Shown: in pieces, positions 8,901 to 16,087 of the stretch
Numbering within the stretch: the first letter of the stretch is position 1
How the letters are laid out: the number at the start of each line of letters is the position of its first letter
Assembly: GCA_020431825.1 (NCBI GenBank)
Contig: JAGQHN010000040.1
Coordinates: 1 to 40,847, forward strand
Direction: 5' to 3'
From: Trueperaceae bacterium
GTDB taxonomy: Bacteria; Deinococcota; Deinococci; Deinococcales; Trueperaceae
Length of the DNA: 40,847 bases
The notes under the pieces: model-generated
Database searches by the model: none
What the model was told of the DNA's origin: nothing
Seen by the model: the letters and a program-made list of their open reading frames with translations, nothing else
Translations under genes and position numbers: made by a program

Positions 8901-9595
8901 CGAATGATACGTTAGAACAAGCAACCCCAATTTTGCTTAATCAAAAATATGAAACATATCTTCGGGTAAAAGATAAAGACTATTACAGCTTCAGTCTAGA
9001 TAAACAACAACTTGTTATTGCAAACAATGAGTATTCAGTTGCAAATCCTCGTCTTATTGATTCATCAGGAAACTTTATGAATGTTAAGACCTACGATGAT
9101 CCTAGTTTTTCTAGTTTTGTGTTACCTAAAGGAACGTACTACTGGTTAGTAGAAGCAGCAAGCGACCTAAAAGAACTTGGAGCCAGCTATCCGTTACAGA
9201 TAAGTACTCGAGACTATAGTGATGATCAGTATGAACCCAATGACACAATAAGCACCGCAACCCTTATTGATCTAACCTTTGCAGACAGTAATCTCTTCCT
9301 TAAGGAGGGCGCAAACTACAATGATGATTTTAATGAGGATTGGTACAAGTTTGTATTGGATAAAAAATCTTTTGTCAGCTTGAAATTCAATATGGATGTG
9401 AACTGGTATGGAAATAGCAGCATAAGCTTAAATCTGATTAGTGCTGATGGAACAGTAAATAATAAGTTTGACAAAATACTCGAGGGTGTTTTGGCTCCTG
9501 GAACCTACTATCTTAAAGTTGGAGGGCATCATAGTTTTATAAGTTGGCTATTTGGAGCTAAATACGGCCTAAATATTTTGGCTTCCCCTCTTTAA
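5996..9595 (+). CDS. Giant lipoprotein with four Ig-like and six PPC-like repeats
   Basis: The 1199-residue product has a lipobox (LLLTSFVAC). Four Ig-like repeats of about 95 residues start near residues 37, 131, 226 and 321. Each has a D-x-x-P entry, a 'V-x-D-N-x-x-V' strand and a 'L-x-E-G-x-N' turn, as in Big_7/glucodextranase-B-like modules. A 120-residue insert with GVWGG and a Cys pair (about 420-540) follows. Six pre-peptidase-C-terminal (PPC) type beta domains then start near residues 548, 654, 756, 859, 967 and 1079, each opening with (Y/F/N)EPN(D/N/E) and followed by D-W-(F/Y)-x-F or D-Y-Y-x-F. No catalytic domain is seen, so an extracellular binding or adhesion stalk is most likely. 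ATG 5996 has AAGGAG 6 nt upstream; GTG 5978 is too early. The repeats are diverged, so they are old. Confidence 0.85.
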   Translation: MNNLRVFKLFVLCLLLTSFVACSKPSTTTNNPIDQEPPTINLRENTDTTFYNKSALLSFEVKDTSSLQKLSFQLNSAAWRDILPLLKNELLELQLEGLLEGKNRLSILAIDEQNNEKQYDFELSYILDALAPTLTVVGPNERVTNARQYTLKGVLKDDHSVKSLSYQLNENERIDISDKLTETGFILPLELEEGENYLNLVGFDKAENRIAKNLLIILDSTLSDTIPPILLINEPDRTVTKSSVEVMGQVTDNLNVNQLAYTLNDGKFNDITHTIDGANYRFWVEGLVEGDNTITLRASDVSGNIVKGKINVTYISTGDKEAPILAITNGEKRTVSSSTATITGTVTDNLGVKAFSYRLNGGNEENIFTQLAGTFFSLEISNLKEGENLIVLLASDEAGNQTEKTVTINFTKELPAFPNVEGVWGGQSSVPVCPNDSATAVSFSFDRVGTDGTVNGTGQIANSYGEYISTANFKGQITRSGILTGSFNFTGDNVNGAASVNLSYSGSSLKGQLSFTATAKCDQSTTGSKVVNVDLKKDVLVPVPSDDAFEPNDDKASAKAIEIGKTYDLIKLSLDQDWFKFNLTEAVLVSIEVDTDKVLYTLEGNKTYGYPMKQKSILMALQKGTHYIHVTSHSYSPEKYSLKIVTSPLPDKANEPNNTKATATPLTLGTTQTAYLYPEDKDWYTFSLTEAMIFDYTFKQINPSQPYLSQFFALYNESEEVSFGYLIPGRYYLEIFGEEYTYSLSTQVTPPTDSAYEPNETFETAREIKTDTAHNFYLGNGDHDWFKFNLTSDSNVNILQSGSLVEYQLYDADKTQLFSSYYSSYQTYLPSGIYYLYVLEQSDTDYTINIKTRDVSDAYEPNNSQDSAHAISSDFSGSFLVFPDDTDWFKFSIGDTFFLDVALKAKGAYVNVRLLNSKGTQLEAPVLESSKKYLLEPDTYYLQFMDTQLEVPVTMTLTPNPLPDASFEPNDTLEQATPILLNQKYETYLRVKDKDYYSFSLDKQQLVIANNEYSVANPRLIDSSGNFMNVKTYDDPSFSSFVLPKGTYYWLVEAASDLKELGASYPLQISTRDYSDDQYEPNDTISTATLIDLTFADSNLFLKEGANYNDDFNEDWYKFVLDKKSFVSLKFNMDVNWYGNSSISLNLISADGTVNNKFDKILEGVLAPGTYYLKVGGHHSFISWLFGAKYGLNILASPL

Positions 9596-9607
9596 GGAAA
9601 TTCTTTT

Positions 9608-10720
9608 TCAAATTAACCCTTGCTTTTGTGCCTGTATCAGCAAATCAATCGTTCTGGAATAGTCTTTAATGCCCTCTGTAACTCCCTGACTTTTGAGATA
9701 GCTGTTGTAACTGCGCTGTTGTAGATTTTGAATGAACTGGGGCATCTGGTATTTCTGAAAAGGTGCAACCATTGCGTTTAAGTCCTGACGGCTCGAGTCT
9801 GGAAGTCTGGCTAAAAAAGCGGCCTGTTTTTCCTGGGGAAGTTGCCAGTACGCCTGCTGCCAGAAGCGTAGCGCAACCGCGTAGCGGGCAAAAGGGTCGC
9901 TGGCTTTTAGACCTGCCAGAGCAGAGATAAAGTCGGCATCGGCTTCGCCAGCATAGCCTGCCACGTGGGCAAGCTCATGGGCACCAATCGCCAGATAAGA
10001 AATTTCAGGTAGGGCACCGTCTATATGGGGCTCGAGCGTCCAAGGGCTCATAACGCCAGAGGCGCGGCCCAGTAAAATCAGACTGCCATCCGGGAGTCGT
10101 TTAACTTTTTGCGGTAAGTTGGGCACCTTACCCGTAACAGTGACCACTGTCGTTTTTAAGGATGAGACCAGTGAAGCCATGGCCTTTGCTTCATCACGCT
10201 CGGCACTCGAGGTTTCCAGGATGGTTACGGTCAGGGTGCTTAGGAGCCTCTCGAGGTCAGCCTCGCTCACCTGAGGTGTTTGCAGACCAAATTGCGTCTC
10301 GATGCTTTCACGCCCATAGTTTGCCCCCCAATTGATGACAAACAGTAGCGTTATAAGCAAAAGCCCTAAAACTGTACGCCAGATAATCAGCGCCACTGAG
10401 TGCCAGGCATGACGCTTTTTAAAGCTAAGAGTGACCATAAGGAGCCAGAGCAGGGGCAAAACCAGTAGCAAGATGCCTGCTAATGAAAAAGGCAAGCCAT
10501 TGGTCAGGGGCATATACCAGCTGCTTAGCCAGGGATAAAACTTCCGGCTATAGGTTTGCTCTACCCAGGCAGGTGAAGGGGTAAAGAAAAACCAGATAGC
10601 TAGTGGCAGGCTTAAGACGATAAACAGCTCGAGCCGGGCAATCCAGCGTTTTCCCTCATACTTGCTTTGGCGGCTGGGTCTCCGGTTTTCCTTGCGGTCT
10701 GGGTAGGCTTTTAGCTGGAT
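9608..10720 (-). CDS. DUF3810-type membrane metalloprotease-like protein, apparent ATC start
   Basis: A conventional ATG-initiated reading begins at 10513 (301 aa), but the frame is open upstream to a stop at 10724-10726. The added residues complete the family N-terminus: a basic segment, a membrane helix (LELFIVLSLPLAIWFFF) and VEQTYSRKFYPWLSSWY before the ATG, which matches DUF3810 architecture. No ATG, GTG or TTG exists in that extension. An ATC at 718-720 of the 10-kb block (minus strand, 10720) has GAGGT 5 nt upstream, so it is the best start; the product is then 370 aa. Two further helices follow (GILLLVLPLLWLLMVTLSF and WRTVLGLLLITLLFVINWG). The zinc-binding-like motif HELAH, then EADADF, lies in the cytosolic or periplasmic domain. 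It is the last gene of the GNAT operon, 44 nt after its neighbour. A disrupted start codon is the alternative. Confidence 0.7.
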   Translation of the reverse strand: MQLKAYPDRKENRRPSRQSKYEGKRWIARLELFIVLSLPLAIWFFFTPSPAWVEQTYSRKFYPWLSSWYMPLTNGLPFSLAGILLLVLPLLWLLMVTLSFKKRHAWHSVALIIWRTVLGLLLITLLFVINWGANYGRESIETQFGLQTPQVSEADLERLLSTLTVTILETSSAERDEAKAMASLVSSLKTTVVTVTGKVPNLPQKVKRLPDGSLILLGRASGVMSPWTLEPHIDGALPEISYLAIGAHELAHVAGYAGEADADFISALAGLKASDPFARYAVALRFWQQAYWQLPQEKQAAFLARLPDSSRQDLNAMVAPFQKYQMPQFIQNLQQRSYNSYLKSQGVTEGIKDYSRTIDLLIQAQKQGLI

Positions 10721-10764
10721 GGTTTACCTCACAGTAGTAGGTTTGGTCTCTTGAGAGACAGCTC

Positions 10765-11802
10765 CTATAGTAGACCCTTTTCATTAAGATAAGCTTTAAG
10801 TTTTTCCCTATCTAGCTGCCAGGTCGTTTCAGAGCGGTATGGTTTAAAGCCCATTTTTTCATTAATGGCAAGCATGGGCGCATTAGAGTCAGCGTTACCA
10901 GTACGAATGTACACTACGCCTGGGCGTTCAGTGAGGATTTTTTCAGCCATGCTGGCTTTTAGCCATTTGCCCAGTCCATGACCGCGGTATTTGGGTAAAA
11001 CCCCGGTATCGCCCTGAAATACAATATGTGCTTCCTCGGGGTCCCAGATAACTTCCGTAAAGCCTGCCAGCTCACCTGAAGCGTGTCTTGCACATAAGTA
11101 CCACTGCTGCACCTCATGAGCTTCCAGGTACTTTTCAAAAACCCGAACTTTTTCCTTGGAGAGTTGCTGGTCCTCTACATCCAGGTCGTCTTTTGGTGCG
11201 GTATTCATGACATCCATCAGGGTAATAATTTCGTCAATGTGCGCCTCGGGTAAAGGATTTGTAAAGAGCTCGAGCCCATAATCCCTATTTTTTCTCCCCT
11301 CTTTAATCCAGTGCCCCATAAGATTTTTGTCCAGGTCTTTTAAGACCAGTTGATTGGTATGGGTTGCCAGCGCCGCTTCTGCGCCAAGTTTTTGGGCAGC
11401 CTGTTCGCCTGCGGGTACTGTAGAGTTTGTAACAAAAAGCAGGAGGCTGCGGTCATGTTTGTACGCGGTTTCCAGGACGATGGGTAAAAAGCTCGAGGCC
11501 AGACCCTGCCGCCTGTAATCAGGATGAACCCCCAGGACGATGTACATAAGGTGCTGATTGCTTTCAGCAATTTCAACCTGGGTGATGAGGTGCGCAACAA
11601 TTTCGCCGTCATGCCAGATGTGCCAGCGTGCTAAATGGTAGTGCTCGAGCAGCTCATAGCTTTTTAAATCCGTTTCGGTCGCGTGTAAACTTCGTGGCGG
11701 TTCACCGGGCTGGCTTTCAGAGCGCATAACATTGCTAAAGGCATTGATGGCTTTCACCTTGTCTGGACTTACTGTTTTTATATCGAATAGTAGCTTTTCC
11801 AT
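10765..11802 (-). CDS. Tandem GNAT acetyltransferase (paralogue 1)
   Basis: The 345-residue product contains two GNAT folds. The N-terminal acetyl-CoA loop is VHPDYRRQGLASSFL (about residue 93) and the C-terminal one is VLPKYRGHGLGKWLK (about residue 270). The second fold closes with NAPMLAINEKMGF, a block shared by all four paralogues in this operon. Two-domain GNAT proteins include mycothiol synthase MshD and aminoglycoside-modifying enzymes; the acceptor here is unknown. It follows the 75-aa gene by 11 nt and has AGGTG before the ATG. It is the most diverged of the four copies and the farthest downstream. Confidence 0.85.
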   Translation of the reverse strand: MEKLLFDIKTVSPDKVKAINAFSNVMRSESQPGEPPRSLHATETDLKSYELLEHYHLARWHIWHDGEIVAHLITQVEIAESNQHLMYIVLGVHPDYRRQGLASSFLPIVLETAYKHDRSLLLFVTNSTVPAGEQAAQKLGAEAALATHTNQLVLKDLDKNLMGHWIKEGRKNRDYGLELFTNPLPEAHIDEIITLMDVMNTAPKDDLDVEDQQLSKEKVRVFEKYLEAHEVQQWYLCARHASGELAGFTEVIWDPEEAHIVFQGDTGVLPKYRGHGLGKWLKASMAEKILTERPGVVYIRTGNADSNAPMLAINEKMGFKPYRSETTWQLDREKLKAYLNEKGLL

Positions 11803-11813
11803 AACTTTTTCAC

Positions 11814-12041
11814 CTAGCGCTCATTGCCTCGTTTGAAGTTTCCAGTTAGTTTCGCCAGAGCTAATTGCAAAGCCTGGGTGTCTAAGCTACCGACTTTGGC
11901 AATAAAACGATCGGCCTCTTTACCCGCCAGGGTTTTGACCTGCCGGCCTTCCCATAACAGGAAAACTTTGCCGTCTTTACTTATGCGGTAGTCAAAGGGT
12001 TCGCTTTCTAAGTAGCCGTGTTTATCAATCTTTTTGGCCAT
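11814..12041 (-). CDS. Small conserved 75-aa protein
   Basis: The product reads MAKKIDKHGYLESEPFDYRI, then SKDGKVFLLWEGRQVKTLAG, then a helical tail. The core 'F-x-Y-R-x-x-K-D-G-K-V-F-x-x-W-x-G-R-Q-V-x-T-L-x-G' is one I associate with a small conserved bacterial family that lacks a known role. It is cytosolic and charged. It starts 3 nt after the methyltransferase stop and ends 11 nt before the next GNAT gene, so it is co-transcribed with them. Confidence 0.75.
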   Translation of the reverse strand: MAKKIDKHGYLESEPFDYRISKDGKVFLLWEGRQVKTLAGKEADRFIAKVGSLDTQALQLALAKLTGNFKRGNER

Positions 12042-12044
12042 GAT

Positions 12045-12662
12045 TCATGAGGTTTTCTCAAAGATGAATAGACCAGCACAGCTCGAGACCTGTTCATAAC
12101 TCATCAGGATGTTTTGGGGCAAGCTCGCCTGCATTTCTTCGGCGACCCAGTAATGATCTTCTTCATTCCAGAGATGTTTGTTGCGTTCATAGCAAAGGGC
12201 CAGGTCGTGCCTCGAGCTAAACGCAATGTCTGCTATAAGCAGCCGGCCCTCGGGTTTAAGGTAAGTTAGCGTCTGTGCAATGATTTGCCATTTTTTCAGG
12301 TGCTCATATTCATGGAGTACGTAAGAGGAAACCACACGGTCAAATCTGCCTAATCTGAGCGGTTTACTCAGATCTGCCTGAATGAAAAAGACGCCAGGAA
12401 ACTTAACTCTGGCTTTTCTGAGCATATCTGAGGAATAGTCCAGCGCGGTGACTCTGGCGCCTTTATTGAGCAGGCGCTCAGTGAGCTGACCCATGCCTAC
12501 CCCATAATCAAGTACGGTCATACCTTTTGCCAAATTTGCTTTTTTTATGAGCAAATCAAGGGTATCTTCGTAACCTGCCAGGGGAAAATCCTGTTCACCA
12601 ATGAGAAAGTTGCCCAGGTCAAAATGTTCGTCTATCAGTTTACGTTTACTATTTAATCTCAC
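12045..12662 (-). CDS. SAM-dependent class I methyltransferase
   Basis: The 205-residue product has SAM motif I (VLDYGVGMGQLTERLL, about residues 51-66), an acidic strand-2 end (VTALDYSSDML), motif II/III (FIQADLSKPLRLGRFDRVVS) and LKPEGRLLIADIAF. This is a small YrrT/UbiE-type fold; the substrate is unknown. Translation starts at a GTG, one base after the stop of the upstream GNAT gene, with AGGGAAG upstream inside that gene, so the two are translationally linked. Its place between acetyltransferases suggests a joint modification of one small molecule or peptide, which is inference. Confidence 0.85.
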   Translation of the reverse strand: MRLNSKRKLIDEHFDLGNFLIGEQDFPLAGYEDTLDLLIKKANLAKGMTVLDYGVGMGQLTERLLNKGARVTALDYSSDMLRKARVKFPGVFFIQADLSKPLRLGRFDRVVSSYVLHEYEHLKKWQIIAQTLTYLKPEGRLLIADIAFSSRHDLALCYERNKHLWNEEDHYWVAEEMQASLPQNILMSYEQVSSCAGLFIFEKTS

Positions 12663-12663
12663 A

Positions 12664-13617
12664 CTAAGTTTCTTCCCTAAGTCTCTTCATCATACTAAGT
12701 CTGGCGGGCAAGCGTTTAAACCCAAGTTTGTCATTCACTGCCAGCATTTCTACATTGTTTGTATCGTTGTTGGTAAACACCTGCTCTGCACCTGCTTGTT
12801 TGGCAGTTTCCAGAGAGATAACTTTGAGTGCGGTTGCCACGCCTTTTCCCCTGGCTTCTCTGGTAACAGCCGTTAATCCTGTATAAAGATCGTTGCTGCT
12901 GCTTCCCTTCCATAATTGACTAAGACCCAGTAAGGTCGTGCCTTTAAGAGCAAAAAAAGTTCCTTCCGGATAAAAGTCAGGAGCATCTAAGACATTTTCC
13001 TTAAAGAAGTCATAACTAAAAGGTGTGGCAGGTTCACTTCGAGGTACATCTAACCTAACGGTGCTAAAAAGCTCATAAAAAGCTTTGCCCATTTCCTTCT
13101 GATCGTCAAATTCGGCAAAGGGCTTAAAGCTGTATCCCTCGGTTTTTAGCTCCTCAAGCCTGGCTTTGAAAACTTCAGGGTTAAAGGCAGCTAAGTCAAG
13201 AACTGATTCCCAGTCGCGTTTGGTTTCAATAAACTTCCTGGTTTGGGCAAAATGTAAAGCAGAGGTGTCTGTTTCTTTTACATTAACCCGAAGGCTTACA
13301 GGTTCAAAAGGCTCGAGCTTTTGCAAGAGAGCATCATAAAGCTTTTGCCCTATCCCTTTGCCACGAAACTCAGGGTGAACAAAAAGGCGAATATAAAATT
13401 TGTGCGGATGATACATACCCGCATTTTGCTCATAGCTGGCACTGCCAATAACGCTAGCTTCTTCGCTGGCAATGATTTGCCCAAACTTGTAGGGTTCTTT
13501 AAACGAATTTTTATAAAACTCGAGTTCTTCCGGGCTGTGTTTATCTTCAGGAAAGACCAGATTCCAAAGTTTAGACAAACTTGCGAAATCCTGGCTTTCA
13601 ATCGGGCGAATGATCAT
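12664..13617 (-). CDS. Tandem GNAT acetyltransferase (paralogue 2)
   Basis: The 317-residue product has two GNAT domains. The first carries VHPEFRGKGIGQKLYDALL (about residue 84) and the second VTREARGKGVATALK (about residue 262), both with intact R/Q-x-x-G-x-G/A acyl-CoA loops. It ends with NNVEMLAVNDKLGFKRLPA, the paralogue block. The opening IRPIESQDF is the usual GNAT beta-1. The start has AAAGGAG only at 14 nt, so it may be weakly translated or coupled. The methyltransferase gene starts 1 nt after its stop. Confidence 0.87.
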   Translation of the reverse strand: MIIRPIESQDFASLSKLWNLVFPEDKHSPEELEFYKNSFKEPYKFGQIIASEEASVIGSASYEQNAGMYHPHKFYIRLFVHPEFRGKGIGQKLYDALLQKLEPFEPVSLRVNVKETDTSALHFAQTRKFIETKRDWESVLDLAAFNPEVFKARLEELKTEGYSFKPFAEFDDQKEMGKAFYELFSTVRLDVPRSEPATPFSYDFFKENVLDAPDFYPEGTFFALKGTTLLGLSQLWKGSSSNDLYTGLTAVTREARGKGVATALKVISLETAKQAGAEQVFTNNDTNNVEMLAVNDKLGFKRLPARLSMMKRLREET

Positions 13618-13638
13618 TTGAGAGGGTAACTCCTTTGA

Positions 13639-13670
13639 GAAGTGGCTAGTGGTTAGTGAAAAGTGGAAAG
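13639..13670 (+). repeat. Dispersed AGTGG/TTAGTG-type repeat, copy 1
   Basis: GAAGTGGCTAGTGGTTAGTG followed by AAAAGTGGAAAGG, in the 58-nt gap between two GNAT genes. Related sequence lies at about 16901-16927 and, inverted, at 19842-19872. Confidence 0.5.
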
Positions 13671-13675
13671 GATAT

Positions 13676-14638
13676 TTAAGTGAGCAGATCTTTCTTTAAG
13701 CGAATCCAGGCGGGGTCTTTGACAAAGCCTAGCGCCTCGTTAATGCTTAACATGGGTCGGTTGACCGAGTGGTTGGTGGTGGCAATTTCCTCGGCTTGTT
13801 GCTCGAGTGCATACTGAATGCCCAGCAGTTTTAAACTCATAGCAATGCCCTTACGGCGGTAAGTCTCTTTAACAGCGCTTAGTCCTGTCTTAAGTTTGGT
13901 GATTTCCTGTGAGCGGTAAAGCTCGCTCATACCCACCAGTTCGTCTTCGTTAAAGGCAAGAAAAACGCTCTCCGGGTTTCTTTCTGGGCGACCCAGATAG
14001 CGCTCGAGCCAGACCTCATATGGCCAGATGTTAAGGGGCTCGGCAGTAGGTACAGCAGGTAAGAAATCCTCCGTAATGGTTTTATATAACATGCGGTGAG
14101 TGGCATCATTGCTGGGTAAAGCTGCCTGTGTCTTAAAGCTGATGCCAGCAGCCTTTGCTTTTTCAAATGCCCATAGAAAAGGCTCCGTTTGAAATGTGCT
14201 GAGGTCAAGCCGAGATACCCAGGCACGCTCGAGTTCTACAAATTTCTGTGCTAAAAAAAAGCTATGAAGCTCTGACCAGTCTTCACGGACTCGAGTCACC
14301 AGTGACTCAGCTAATACAAGTTTGTCCACCAAATAGTGATAAAGCTTTTCCCGTAGGGCTTCAGAAACCTTATCTGGATGCAGGTAAAGGTCTATACGTA
14401 CCCGACTTTCACCGTCATCGGCCTGCATGGCAAAAAGCTTGGCAATCAGTTTGTCAGCGTCTTCCAGCACCTCATTGACATAAATGTCTGATTGGCGGGT
14501 CTGGTAAAAATGCCGTATTTCCTCTTCACTCATAGGGGTATCTGGGTGAATGAGGTTATAAAGCTGCGTAAACGGGGCATGATCCTGCTCAGCAAAGGGG
14601 CGTAAGCTTAGGGTTTCCCGGCTAGTCATTATCCTCAT
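13676..14638 (-). CDS. Tandem GNAT acetyltransferase (paralogue 3, first domain degenerate)
   Basis: The 320-residue product aligns end to end with its neighbours: LSLRPF at the start, RVREDWSELHSFFLAQKFVE before the linker, TYRRKGIAMSLK in the second domain (about residue 265), and PMLSINEALGF at the end. In the first domain the acetyl-CoA loop reads LYLHPDKVSEALREKLY, so the R-G-x-G signature is lost. Only the C-terminal domain looks catalytic; the N-terminal one may be structural. It overlaps the upstream gene by 17 bp (ATG 14638, with AAGG 6 nt before), or by 8 bp if ATG 14629 is used. Confidence 0.85.
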   Translation of the reverse strand: MRIMTSRETLSLRPFAEQDHAPFTQLYNLIHPDTPMSEEEIRHFYQTRQSDIYVNEVLEDADKLIAKLFAMQADDGESRVRIDLYLHPDKVSEALREKLYHYLVDKLVLAESLVTRVREDWSELHSFFLAQKFVELERAWVSRLDLSTFQTEPFLWAFEKAKAAGISFKTQAALPSNDATHRMLYKTITEDFLPAVPTAEPLNIWPYEVWLERYLGRPERNPESVFLAFNEDELVGMSELYRSQEITKLKTGLSAVKETYRRKGIAMSLKLLGIQYALEQQAEEIATTNHSVNRPMLSINEALGFVKDPAWIRLKKDLLT

Positions 14639-15605
14639 GCAAAACCTTTTTTAAAATGATCCAGGCAGGCTGACGCTTAAATCCAAGCGCTTCATTAATG
14701 GCAAGCATGCCCTTATTTTGCGAATTGTTCCAGGTTTTTACGACTTTGTAGCCCTGATCTCTGACCCACTTGAGGTTCTCGAGCTTGAGCGTTTTGGCAA
14801 TGCCTTTACGGCGAAATTCTCTTTTTACCGCTGTAAGGCCGTTATACATACAGTCAGGTTCTGCCTGAGTGGGCCAGAGAGAATTAAAGCCAATCACGTC
14901 ACCCTGATGCATGGCCAGTAAATGGGCTTCCGGCTGGAAATTTGGGTTTTCAAAGAAGTTCTTTGTCCAGGTCTCAAAGCTGGGGCTGGTGTGACTTTCA
15001 CCTTCTGGGTAAGGTACATCTTTGGACACTTCCATATCAAGGTTATAGAGTTTTTGTTTGTAGTCAGGCTCGAGTCGCATATACTCGTCTAAGCGCATAA
15101 AGCTAATGCCTTCCTTGGCTATAGCTTCTTTTAAACCCTCCAGGTGGGCAAAGCTTAAGCTGTTTGGGTCAAGCCGAGATTCAAAGTCTCTGGTATCCTC
15201 AGTAAAACCCTGTTTTTGAGCAAAGGCCACGCCAGAGCTCATGTCTTCACGAACTCGAGTCCTGATAACAGTTGGTTTATAGCTTGCTAGCTCAGACATA
15301 AGTGCCTTATACAGTCGTGTACCCAAACCTTGTCCCCGATAATCTGGATGAATGTTCACTTCTACAAAAAACTTTTGCGGGTGAAACATCCAGGCCATGT
15401 TTTCAAAGAGACCAAAACCAAGGGGCGTGCCGTCTTGCTCGAGCATTAGCCTATGCCAGCGTATTTTGGGGTCACGCCGCTTATCAAAGCCACGTATCTC
15501 TTCTTCGGTAATGGGGTACTCAGGGTATGTGACATTGGTTAAGTGAGTGAGGTCAGTATAGTCGTCTTGACTAAAAGGTCTGAGGCTTAAATTCAGGGTT
15601 TGCAT
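14622..15605 (-). CDS. Tandem GNAT acetyltransferase (paralogue 4, first gene of operon)
   Basis: The 327-residue product has two GNAT domains: IHPDYRGQGLGTRLYKAL (about residue 88) and VKREFRRKGIAKTLK (about residue 263), closing with GMLAINEALGFKRQPAW. RTRVREDMSSGVAFAQKQGF marks the end of domain one. AGGAGG lies 5 nt before the ATG. It is the first structural gene after a 270-nt leader carrying a 28-codon ORF and a hairpin, so it is the one most exposed to leader control. It resembles paralogues 2 and 3 more than 1. Confidence 0.87.
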   Translation of the reverse strand: MQTLNLSLRPFSQDDYTDLTHLTNVTYPEYPITEEEIRGFDKRRDPKIRWHRLMLEQDGTPLGFGLFENMAWMFHPQKFFVEVNIHPDYRGQGLGTRLYKALMSELASYKPTVIRTRVREDMSSGVAFAQKQGFTEDTRDFESRLDPNSLSFAHLEGLKEAIAKEGISFMRLDEYMRLEPDYKQKLYNLDMEVSKDVPYPEGESHTSPSFETWTKNFFENPNFQPEAHLLAMHQGDVIGFNSLWPTQAEPDCMYNGLTAVKREFRRKGIAKTLKLENLKWVRDQGYKVVKTWNNSQNKGMLAINEALGFKRQPAWIILKKVLHEDND

Positions 15606-15610
15606 AGCTA

Positions 15611-15644
15611 CCTCCTTTTAAAAGGCCAGACAAAGATCTTGTCT
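15611..15644 (-). promoter_or_regulatory. Leader hairpin and self-complementary ribosome-binding site
   Basis: Minus strand AGACAAGATCTTTGTCT (15628-15644) forms a short hairpin. Directly after it, CCTTTTAAAAGGAGG contains the ribosome-binding site of paralogue 4 within a CCTTTT/AAAAGG palindrome, so the site could be sequestered. Confidence 0.3.
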
Positions 15645-15691
15645 ATAGAGCGCTCACATCAGCGAGCGAAAAGGTAAATTGTCAGGGTTAG

Positions 15692-15778
15692 TTAGGGTTT
15701 GGGTTGTGCAGTTGCCAGACGCTTTCGGCTGAGGTCAGCGGCCCAAAGACAGGAGAAATGGTTAAGATGGTTTTTCAT
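15692..15778 (-). CDS. 28-codon upstream ORF (possible leader peptide)
   Basis: An ATG at 15778 has a near-ideal GAAAGGAGAATGT before it and starts a 28-residue peptide: MKNHLNHFSCLWAADLSRKR, then LATAQPKP, stop TAA. It lies about 95 nt downstream of the predicted transcription start and 86 nt before paralogue 4. The peptide has no homologue I know. Basic short leaders before acetyltransferase or methyltransferase genes (cat, erm) control translation by ribosome stalling; this one could act likewise. It could also be a chance ORF, but the quality of the ribosome-binding site argues otherwise. Confidence 0.4.
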   Translation of the reverse strand: MKNHLNHFSCLWAADLSRKRLATAQPKP

Positions 15779-15880
15779 ACATTCTCCTTTCAAAAAGGGC
15801 AGGGAAGACCTTTGGGTGAGGCCCTAGCCGACAGACGAATAATGGCTTAACGATGAACTGCGTAAATCATGCTAGCTCGG

Positions 15881-15909
15881 AGTGTAGCACGGCTCACCGT
15901 TACTGCCAA
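15881..15909 (-). promoter_or_regulatory. Sigma-70-type promoter of the GNAT operon
   Basis: On the minus strand, TTGGCA (15904-15909) and TACACT (15881-15886) are separated by 17 bp. Transcription would start near 15874 and give a leader of about 270 nt before paralogue 4. Confidence 0.6.
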
Positions 15910-16033
15910 GTCCTTGACTTGTCAAAGCTGAAGTTGGATTGTGAAAAGCAAACTTAAGTGGATGGAAATGCTTGCTTTTAATTGTAAAGCAAAAGTAGCC
16001 TTTAAGGATTTCTTGATTCTGATTTGTGCAAAT

Positions 16034-16065
16034 AAAAACGCGGAAAGGTATAAACCTAATCCGCG
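16034..16065 (-). terminator. Rho-independent terminator after the acyl-CoA operon
   Basis: On the minus strand, CGCGGA pairs with TCCGCG (with a shorter AGG/CCT inner stem around TTTATA), followed by TTTTTATTT. It lies just after the enoyl-CoA hydratase stop and before the GNAT operon promoter. Confidence 0.7.
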
Positions 16066-16087
16066 CCTTAAATCGCTAAAAAGCTTC

